Assembly: GCA_025201865.1 (NCBI GenBank)
Contig: MU602746.1
Coordinates: 33,723-50,722 of the forward strand
Length of the DNA stretch: 17,000 nt
Direction: 5' to 3'
From: Ramicandelaber brevisporus
Taxonomy: Eukaryota; Kickxellomycota; Ramicandelaberales; Ramicandelaberaceae
The notes below the pieces were generated by a model. It worked only from the letters and a program-made list of their open reading frames with translations. It was not told the origin of the DNA and did not search any database. This document shows, piece after piece, positions 1-5,920 of the stretch. The position numbers and the translations under genes were made by a program. The first letter of the stretch is position 1, and every line of letters starts with the position of its first letter.

Positions 1-112
1 CAGACTTCTCCATTTATCGAATAATCATAATTTAGATTATGGTTAACAAACTATTTTTAAAGGCAAAGCAATGCAAAGCAAGAACGGCAACTACAACTAC
101 AAATTGAGTTAT

Positions 113-1291
113 TTAAGCAGTCAGATGAATACCAACACTGTCCATTGCGTTTACAATCCACTCTGGAATCTGTGCTCTTTCCTTGTACTTTCCCAACATG
201 AACTCCTCCACAAACTTGGGGAACTCGTCCTCCTCAATGCTCTCTCGTACACGCTTCATCAATCGCATCTGAAACGCAATGTTATGAATCGAAATCAAAT
301 GGCATCCTACCGTTTCTCTTGTCACGATGGAATGTAAATAGGCGCGCGTATATGTCTTGCACGTGCTGCACGTACAATCCTTGTCGATTGGCTCCCAGTC
401 ATTAGCGTACTTGGCATGTCGCAAAACCAGAGTGTCGCCAAAGGTTAAAGCGTTTCCGAAGCGTGCAGTACGAGTTGGGAATACGCAATCGTACATGTCA
501 ACACCCAATGCAGCACAAACCACCAAATCCTCAGCAAATCCAACTCCCATGCAATAGCGCGGCTTGTCTTCAGGCAAATGATCGGTGCAAAGAGTGACTA
601 CGCGCCAGAACTTGTCCTTTTCTTCACCGCCACTCAAACCACCGATTGCATAGCCAGGAGCGTTGCGCTTAACCATCTCCTCCATGCACTTGATGCGCAG
701 ATCCGTTTCGAGACCGCCTTGAATGATGGGGAACAGGTTCTGTTCATCGGGACGCTTGTGGGCAGCAATGCAGCGATCCAGCCAACGGATCGAGCGATGC
801 ATCGCCTCCTCCAAGCGCGGACCCGTGGTCAACGAAGAAACAACATCGTCCAGCTGCATGATGATATCTGCACCAATTGAGTTCTGCAGTTGAATTGAAT
901 GCTCTGGAGTCAGCATCATCATTGATCCATCATGCGGAGACTGAAATCTCACACCTTCCTCTGTAATCTGCGCTAGCTTCAATAGCGACACCATTTGGAA
1001 GCCACCGCTGTCCGTCAAAAGACCGCGATTCCAGCGCATAAAGTTGTGCAATCCACCGGCATCATCCAGCAGCTGAGGACCAGGGCGGTTGCCGAGGTGA
1101 TATGTGTTGCCGAGAATGACGTGGCAGTCCAATTCCTCGAGCTGGCCGGTCGTCAAGCCTTTCATGGTACCCTGTGTGCCCACTGGCATAAACATTGGGC
1201 AGTGTGCAGTAAAGTGCGGCAGAGTCATGTGAGTGACTCGTGCCTTCGTAGTAGAGCAGCGTGCTACAATCTCGAACTTTAGCGCCGTCAT
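113..1291 (-). CDS. Queuine tRNA-ribosyltransferase catalytic subunit (eukaryotic TGT, QTRT1-like)
   Basis: Exchanges guanine for queuine at wobble position 34 of GUN-anticodon tRNAs (Asp, Asn, His, Tyr). In eukaryotes it works as a heterodimer with QTRT2, which is not in this window. The 392-residue protein covers the whole family length. DSGGFQ contains the expected general-base Asp (D94). DCVFPTR follows the likely nucleophile, D268 by analogy with bacterial TGT. The zinc site is C306-x-C308-x2-C311 with H336. QGG (191-193) and GGLSGGE (217-223) are the usual substrate-pocket loops. I chose the ATG at 1291 because [19 protein letters not shown] matches normal TGT N-termini. The frame stays open upstream to a TTG near 1435, but that part is encoded by a (GAAA)n microsatellite and is probably leader. 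The stop is TAA. Its presence implies that this organism uses salvaged queuine, unlike budding yeast. No key residue is missing. Confidence 0.96.
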   Translation of the reverse strand: MTALKFEIVARCSTTKARVTHMTLPHFTAHCPMFMPVGTQGTMKGLTTGQLEELDCHVILGNTYHLGNRPGPQLLDDAGGLHNFMRWNRGLLTDSGGFQMVSLLKLAQITEEGVRFQSPHDGSMMMLTPEHSIQLQNSIGADIIMQLDDVVSSLTTGPRLEEAMHRSIRWLDRCIAAHKRPDEQNLFPIIQGGLETDLRIKCMEEMVKRNAPGYAIGGLSGGEEKDKFWRVVTLCTDHLPEDKPRYCMGVGFAEDLVVCAALGVDMYDCVFPTRTARFGNALTFGDTLVLRHAKYANDWEPIDKDCTCSTCKTYTRAYLHSIVTRETVGCHLISIHNIAFQMRLMKRVRESIEEDEFPKFVEEFMLGKYKERAQIPEWIVNAMDSVGIHLTA

Positions 1292-1537
1292 TGAAAGTCT
1301 GTAGATCAGGCAATCAGTTGCTATTCTTGTTATTCTTGTTGTTGTTTTCTTTCTTTCTTTCTTTCTTTTCTTTCTTTCGATCAACTTGCTTCGAAGAAAA
1401 AGGAGGCTAAAGCAACCCAGCGAATAATCAAACAAAACAAAACAAAACTATTTAAAAATTAAAAGTAAAATTAAAAAATAAATGAGAATTAGCTTAAAGA
1501 ATAATACATTTGGGATAACTAAATGAGCTAGAAATGA
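1292..1537. other. Intergenic: TGT leader/promoter and HMG-box gene 3' end
   Basis: These 246 bp hold the TTTC microsatellite, a short CAAAA-type repeat (about 1430-1448) and an AT-rich stretch just after the HMG-box stop codon, probably its 3' UTR. I see no gene and no convincing TATA box. Confidence 0.6.
1345..1378. repeat. (TTTC)n microsatellite in the TGT upstream region
   Basis: A nearly uninterrupted run of TTTC units lies 54 to 87 bp upstream of the TGT start codon. On the transcribed strand it is a purine-rich GAAA run. It keeps one frame open and so creates a false N-terminal extension rich in Lys, Arg and Glu. Confidence 0.85.
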
Positions 1538-2599
1538 TTACTGCTGGGTCTTCTTCTTGTTAGGCTTCTTTTCTTCAGACTTCTGCTTCTTGGATGGCGG
1601 TGGCTGAGTGGCTGGAGCCTTAACAGACTCTTGAGTCTTGGTGGTCTGTGGAGTCTGGGCAGATGCCTTCTGCTTGGTGACGCGTGGGGTGGCTGGTGGG
1701 GCAGTCTTAGCGATGGCAGCAATGGCGGCATTGGCACCGTTTGCACCCGACTTCTTGGACGCTGGAGTGGCAGCAAAAGAAGCAGCCTGCTGCTTCTTTT
1801 GCTTTGGAGCTGCTGGCGGTGGTGGAGGTGGAGCAGGCTTCACAATAACTGGCTCTTCATCTTCATCGCTTGAGTATTCAACAGACTGGTCGCTCTCTTC
1901 CTCCTCCTCCTCCTCCTCCTCCTCCTCCTCCTCAGATTCCTCATCATGGCTTGTCAGAGCTGCTTCAGCAGCACCACCTTCCTGCTGCTTCTTTGCCTTG
2001 TACGCCTGCACGTCGCGCTCCCAGTCCTCCTTGAGCTTGTTGTGCATATCCACATACTTTTGGCGCTCATCCTCATCCAGGTTACGCCACAGCTCACCCA
2101 TCTTTATGGCAATGTCCTTGCCTTGAGTATCTCCCATCAGATCCTTGTTCTGACGAGCATCCATCGTAAACAAAAGGTACGACGACAGTGGTCTCTTTGG
2201 AGCATTAGGGTCAATCTTCTTTGGCTCGCGGCGCTTACGCTTGCGCTGGATGATCTTACCATCAACCTCCACATCAATCACTTCGACCTCCTCGCCAGTT
2301 TCGGCGTCGTAGTACTTGAACACGCTGCCGCTGCCGTCACCATGCGGCTGGCGGACGACAACAGGGGTGGAGCGACGAAGAGTCTTGAGGCCAGAGGAGA
2401 GCGCGGCAAGGGAGCCGGCAGCCTTGGAGATATCGAAGGAAGTGGTGAGGAACGCCTCGACGGCCGCCTTAGACTCGCTGTTGGGAGCCTTGTTGATGGC
2501 TTTGAGCAGGTGCTGGTTGCCCTGGGCGAAGCAGGAGGCAGCATTGTAAAGCTCCGAGGTCATGGTGAACTCGGGCGTCTCAGTAGCTTTCTTGGGCAT
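1538..2599 (-). CDS. HMG-box DNA-binding protein, Hmo1-like, with acidic run and basic tail
   Basis: A predicted nuclear architectural DNA-binding protein of 353 residues. Residues 10-75 form an Ala-rich helical region that resembles the degenerate N-terminal box A of yeast Hmo1. A single clear HMG box covers about 131-203, opening with DPNAPKRPLSSYLLF and containing GELWRNLDEDERQKY. It is preceded by a basic patch, QRKRKRREPKK (118-128). After the box come a 13-Glu run (about 223-235) and further acidic Ser/Asp/Glu sequence to about 250. A run of seven prolines follows, then an Ala/Lys/Thr/Pro-rich region and a lysine-rich tail ending KKPNKKKTQQ. Box A, canonical box, then Lys-rich C-terminus is the Hmo1 layout; in yeast Hmo1 acts at rDNA and ribosomal protein genes. 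The long Glu run before the tail is unlike S. cerevisiae Hmo1 and resembles animal HMGB acidic tails. The ATG at 2599 is the only sensible start. The HMG box is certain; Hmo1 orthology is inferred. Confidence 0.9.
   Translation of the reverse strand: MPKKATETPEFTMTSELYNAASCFAQGNQHLLKAINKAPNSESKAAVEAFLTTSFDISKAAGSLAALSSGLKTLRRSTPVVVRQPHGDGSGSVFKYYDAETGEEVEVIDVEVDGKIIQRKRKRREPKKIDPNAPKRPLSSYLLFTMDARQNKDLMGDTQGKDIAIKMGELWRNLDEDERQKYVDMHNKLKEDWERDVQAYKAKKQQEGGAAEAALTSHDEESEEEEEEEEEEEEESDQSVEYSSDEDEEPVIVKPAPPPPPPAAPKQKKQQAASFAATPASKKSGANGANAAIAAIAKTAPPATPRVTKQKASAQTPQTTKTQESVKAPATQPPPSKKQKSEEKKPNKKKTQQ
1901..1933. repeat. (CTC)11 trinucleotide tract encoding poly-Glu
   Basis: Eleven perfect CTC units, read as GAG on the coding strand. 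With the adjoining GAA and GAG codons they give a 13-Glu run in the HMG-box protein. Such a pure codon run is likely to vary in length between strains. Confidence 0.9.
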
Positions 2600-2743
2600 T
2601 GTTGTTGTTGTTGATACTTGCTTGACACGAACCTAATAAAAACAAAAACAAACCAAAAGAGAAGGTGGAGATTGTTGGTAAGCTGGGTGGTTGGTTGGCT
2701 GAGAGTTTTTTTCACAGTTGGAGTGTGGGTTGTGGGTGGGTAA

Positions 2744-2749
2744 TATATA
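2744..2749 (-). promoter_or_regulatory. Possible TATA box of the HMG-box gene
   Basis: TATATA in an AT-rich patch about 145 bp upstream of the HMG-box start codon. A second palindromic CTATATAG lies slightly further upstream (2758-2765). The position suits a core promoter, but this is motif matching only. Confidence 0.3.
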
Positions 2750-2999
2750 GATAAAGTCTATATAGTCGGTATTGGGAAGGGGGAGTGGGGTGGGGTGCAA
2801 GGTGCTGTTGCTATAAACACGGTGTGTTTCGCGAAGGTGGTCGAGGTGGTGCTTTTTTCTGGGGAGGAAAGCAAGTGTTGTGTTTGTGGTCAAGATCGAG
2901 GGCGAACGCAAAGGACAAGTCCCAGCAGAATTTTGGCTGTGAATTTCTGATCGACTGGTGTGAGTCCTTTCAGCTGCCCAACAAAAAAAATTCCGGGGG

Positions 3000-3029
3000 G
3001 AGAGAGAGAGGGTATGTGTGTGTGTGTGT
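3000..3029. repeat. Compound (AG)n-(TG)n microsatellite
   Basis: A short AG run is followed by a TG run of about seven units. It lies between the 4E-BP-like and HMG-box genes. A longer tract of the same type occurs at 5222-5260. Confidence 0.8.
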
Positions 3030-3230
3030 CCCCTCTTTTCAGTTGCAAATTTGTAGGACTATCAGAGTGAGAGGAGTGTATTTTCCCCCTCTCGCATGGT
3101 GGTCTTATTCTTTATTCCCTCCCTCTCCCAGAAAAAGTAGGCTAATATGGCAGAAAGTAGTTCAAGCTACAAAAGTTAGGTATGAGAGGAGACCTTGTCT
3201 TTTCTTTTCTTTAAAGCTAACTATCAATGG

Positions 3231-4190
3231 TTAGAAGAAATCAACTGGATCCCTGGACTGGTCGCCCGTGGACGAGCCGTTAGTTCCCTCGATCATGTCA
3301 GTCAGGGCAGAGGTAGCGCCGCCTGGACCGTCAATTGGCGAAGACAAGTCCATCTCCTCAGCAATGGCCTCAATTCCATTACGCGGGAAGCCACCATCTT
3401 TCCGCAGCAGCTGCTGCTGTCCAGAAGCATCTCCGGCAAGGCTGGATGCACCGCCAATGGACAGGGCATCGAGACTGATCGTGGTTGGAATAAACGACAA
3501 TCCGGTGCCAGTCTGGAGCTGCAGCGAGGCCTGGTTACCAACAGCCTGAGAAATGGGGCGGCTGAACGATGCAGAAGCGGTGCTTGGAATGCCAGAGTTC
3601 GAGAGCGACGAGGCAGCCATGCCGCCAGCAGAGGGAGCGCCGGGAAGACCAGCGGCGGCAAACACCGCAGACAAGCCGGGGTTTGAGGCCAGGCTGCCTA
3701 CCATTGGGGTGTTTGGCGGAGGCACAAATCCCACCAGCTGCGCCGCATTGAATGACGATCCAGGCACCTCTCCACCACCGATACCGTTGTTGCTGTTATT
3801 GTTGTTGTTGCTGTTGCCACTGTTGCTGACTGAAGTGGGTTGTTGCGCGGGAACAGCTCCCACAATTGGCCGCCGAGAGACAGGAACGCTGCCGCTGGAC
3901 TGGAGTGGCGCCTGCTGCTGTCTGTTGAGCTGCGGTGGCTGATGCTGGTGCTGTGCAAGGAAGTGGAGGTCTTCATCGTAAACGATGCGAGTACCACCTG
4001 GCGAGGTTGCAAACACAGTTCCGTGCGGGGTTGCCGCAATCGTGTCGAGAGCCGAATCCTCAGGGTTGGCCTTGCGAGCAACTGCAACTGGTCGAACCCC
4101 AACAGCCTGCGGTCCGGCTGCGGTGGCGGTTGTCGCTGTTGATGCTGCTGCTGCTGCTGTCGAGCGTGGCTGTACTGGTGCCGACGACAT
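3231..4190 (-). CDS. eIF4E-binding-protein (4E-BP)-like protein with variant eIF4E anchor
   Basis: A predicted cytosolic inhibitor of cap-dependent translation. The 319-residue protein is mostly Ala/Ser/Gln/Asn/Pro/Gly-rich and probably disordered, with an Asn run near 128-135 and a Gln-rich stretch at 80-93. The informative part is residues 50-80. ATPHGTVF followed by TSPGGTRIVYDEDL aligns without gaps to the metazoan 4E-BP core, which has two Thr-Pro-Gly-Gly-Thr-type repeats followed by RIIYD. T54-P55 and S63-P64 fall at the mTOR priming sites (human T37 and T46), and Y71 at the anchor Tyr (human Y54). The canonical motif YxxxxL-phi needs Leu five residues after Tyr. Here that residue is H76 followed by F77, with Leu at 75 and 78 instead. 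There is no C-terminal FEMDI-type TOS motif; the nearest is EEMDL at 278-282, lacking the Phe. It is much longer than animal 4E-BPs (about 120 residues). The ATG at 4190 and a TAA stop bound one clean exon. Family membership is fairly secure; binding ability is not. Confidence 0.8.
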   Translation of the reverse strand: MSSAPVQPRSTAAAAASTATTATAAGPQAVGVRPVAVARKANPEDSALDTIAATPHGTVFATSPGGTRIVYDEDLHFLAQHQHQPPQLNRQQQAPLQSSGSVPVSRRPIVGAVPAQQPTSVSNSGNSNNNNNSNNGIGGGEVPGSSFNAAQLVGFVPPPNTPMVGSLASNPGLSAVFAAAGLPGAPSAGGMAASSLSNSGIPSTASASFSRPISQAVGNQASLQLQTGTGLSFIPTTISLDALSIGGASSLAGDASGQQQLLRKDGGFPRNGIEAIAEEMDLSSPIDGPGGATSALTDMIEGTNGSSTGDQSRDPVDFF

Positions 4191-4790
4191 TTTTCTTTTG
4201 ACTTTTTTTGGGAGGGGATGTGGTGTGATGCGCTGTTGCGGAGTGCAAACGAAGAAGGCGGTAGTTAGTGATGATGGTGGTAGGTAGTGGTGGTGGTGGT
4301 GGTGGTACTTGATGAACTCTTTTCTGGCTATAGCAACGGCTGACAGGCTGATGAAGAAGGCTGTGAAGAGGGCTGCTGCTGTTGCTACGATGCCGAGAGT
4401 ATTTTTTTATGAGAAGTCGAAACGAACTGATGAGCAAAGCGGAAGAGGGTTTGCAGCAGATAGATAGTCGTCAGTCGAGCAACCCGCTTATCATTTCTGA
4501 TTCGACATTGCAGCACACAGACCGCCTCGCTGTCACCACACACGCCACGATGGACTTTAAATAACGCCATTCGTCGCCGGTTGAATCCATCCAGTCTTCA
4601 AGCTCTACAAGCAAAACAAAAAAGAACAGAAAAGAACAAGAGCCCTAATGCCTTATCCTATCCTATTCTGTCATGGTTTAAAAGCTATGTGATGAACATG
4701 CGTCGTATGTGTTTACAAATTTGTCTTATTTGTCATACTTGTCTTTTAGTTGCTATTGTTATTGTTATTGATGTTATTGATGTTGCAATA
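4191..4790. other. Intergenic: 4E-BP-like upstream region and HEEL-protein 3' end
   Basis: 600 bp with no supportable gene. It holds a (GTG)n run (4287-4306), a run of T with ATAAAAA on the minus strand near 4399-4412 that could serve as a weak TATA element, and ATTGTT/ATTGATGTT-type repeats (about 4753-4785) just after the HEEL-protein stop, probably 3' UTR. Confidence 0.55.
4287..4306. repeat. (GTG)n trinucleotide repeat
   Basis: Uninterrupted GTG units about 100 bp upstream of the 4E-BP-like start codon, read as CAC/CCA on the transcribed strand. Confidence 0.8.
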
Positions 4791-5177
4791 TTAAAGCTCT
4801 TCATGACCTGTTGATGCAGTGATAGCCGCTGCAGCCTCTTCGTCATCATCGCCACCGCCACCGCATCCACACGGGCTCTTCTTTCTCTTGACCTTCTTTG
4901 CAACCAGTTTGCCGTCAACCAGCACCATCTCTGGCTCTGGCTCAACGCACTTGTGATTTCTGAACACCAAGCCCTGTGGACAGCAGAATCGTAACTTATT
5001 GACAGGATCGGTGGTCAAGTCGTGGCCGGGAGCACAGTTGGCAACGCCGTTCACGTAGCAGAAGCCGTCCATTGGATTCATCTCACCGCCCATTTCGTCG
5101 CACCACGGCCACGCAAGCACACCTGCGCTACCAACGAGAAGAGTAGCCAAAGCAGCGAAGAAGGTACTGGAGCGCAT
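4791..5177 (-). CDS. Small Cys-rich secretory protein with C-terminal HEEL (putative ER resident), function unknown
   Basis: A 128-residue protein that I do not recognise as a named family. Residues 1-22 are a good signal peptide: MRSS, then a hydrophobic Ala/Leu/Val core, with likely cleavage after LA near residue 22. The mature part has eight Cys: 26, 40, 48, 65, 66, 77, 103 and 105. Six sit in a compact module with a CC pair (26-77). The last two form C103-G-C105 after a Lys/Arg-rich segment, KKVKRKK (94-100). An acidic DDDEE patch (110-114) follows. The protein ends in HEEL, a variant of the HDEL/KDEL retrieval signal that BiP in this window carries in canonical form. I infer a soluble ER protein with disulfides. 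The CGC could be redox-active or just structural. A secreted protein that happens to end in HEEL is the alternative. The ATG at 5177 directly precedes the signal peptide, and the stop is TAA. Gene reality is well supported; function is open. Confidence 0.8.
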   Translation of the reverse strand: MRSSTFFAALATLLVGSAGVLAWPWCDEMGGEMNPMDGFCYVNGVANCAPGHDLTTDPVNKLRFCCPQGLVFRNHKCVEPEPEMVLVDGKLVAKKVKRKKSPCGCGGGGDDDEEAAAAITASTGHEEL

Positions 5178-5221
5178 TTGAGTCTAGTATCGAGAGCCGT
5201 CAGTGGTAAGTCAAGAAAGAA

Positions 5222-5260
5222 AGAGAGAGAGAGAGTGTGTGTGTGTGTGTGTGTGTGTGT
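5222..5260. repeat. Compound (AG)n-(GT)13 microsatellite
   Basis: An AG run (5222-5235) passes directly into about 13 GT units (5235-5260), 45 to 83 bp upstream of the HEEL-protein start codon. It is therefore probably in its 5' leader or core promoter. Confidence 0.9.
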
Positions 5261-5499
5261 TCGTACGTGTGCAGAAAAGAAGAAACGCGAAAAGTCACTG
5301 TTGTTGCTGTTGTTACTTTTGTAGTTGTTATAGTTGGTGTTGTCAAGTGAAGAGAACAAGAAAAGGAACAGCGTGTTCGACTTGCTTCTGCCAGCTCACA
5401 TCTATAGGCGCGGCTGTGCTGCAGCCGAGGTGACTCGATTCTCTGTGTCCCATTCAGTCCTCAACTGTTCAGTAACAGCATTCAACATTCAACAGTCAA

Positions 5500-5537
5500 C
5501 AGTCAGTGGTCAGCAGTCAGTGGTCAGCAGTCAGCAG
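5500..5537. repeat. Tandem 14-bp repeat (CAGTCAGTGGTCAG)
   Basis: Two perfect adjacent copies (5500-5513 and 5514-5527) are followed by a partial third. Related CAACAGT units precede them from about 5480. The array lies about 320 bp upstream of the HEEL-protein start. Confidence 0.85.
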
Positions 5538-5920
5538 CCAACAGTAACTCTCAACATCAGCTGTACATCTTCTTTTTCTTCTCTTTTTTTTGAATACTAT
5601 ATTCTCTCCCCCAAAAATGGAATGTTGCATATTACTGTGAGACATGCATACATTAAACGTGGGAAGCCGAGCTCGGGCACTCCACCCGCTTTTTTTCCTT
5701 CCTATTTGCCGACTGTGTGCTACACAATTAAATTAGAGCGAACCGAACGTCATTATAATAGGTGGGCACTGAAAATAGCAATGTTAGTTATAAAGGGAAA
5801 GGGCGAATGATGCAAATCAAAGCAATAGATAGAAAAAAGAATCAGAAGAGAAAGAAAAAAGCAAAGTAAGGAAAGGCAAAGAGATATAACAGTTCATAAA
5901 ACGATTTTTTTTATAGAATC

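Larger units (their letters stand above)
2600..3230. other. Intergenic: HMG-box upstream region and 4E-BP-like gene 3' end
   Basis: About 630 bp without a supportable gene. It contains G-rich/GT-rich sequence (2720-2900), a compound (AG)n then (TG)n microsatellite (about 3000-3029) and the candidate TATA element. Open frames on the plus strand here (for example 2785-3234) are low-complexity and look non-coding. Confidence 0.6.
5178..5920. other. Intergenic: HEEL-protein upstream region and kinase 3' end
   Basis: About 740 bp without a supportable gene. It contains the AG/GT microsatellite, the 14-bp tandem repeat and, on the minus strand, CTATAA near 5327-5333 about 155 bp upstream of the HEEL-protein ATG, a weak TATA candidate. 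A/T-rich sequence at 5810-5920 is probably the kinase 3' UTR. A plus-strand frame from 5334 to 5810 starts with TTG and has no recognisable features. Confidence 0.55.

Noticed and set aside
1292-1435. N-terminal extension of the TGT frame beginning near 1435
   Set aside because: It starts with TTG and is encoded by the GAAA microsatellite. The conserved TGT N-terminus begins at the ATG at 1291.
1638-2614. Plus-strand open frames opposite the HMG-box gene
   Set aside because: They are reverse complements of low-complexity codons (poly-Ser from poly-Glu, Gly-rich from Pro-rich) and have no recognisable domain.
3195-3942. Plus-strand open frames opposite the 4E-BP-like gene
   Set aside because: They are shadows of the Ala/Gln/Asn-rich coding sequence on the minus strand, with no conserved motif.
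5334-5810. 158-codon plus-strand frame in the 5178-5920 intergenic region
   Set aside because: It begins with TTG, runs through the 14-bp tandem repeat, and has no domain, signal peptide or family resemblance.
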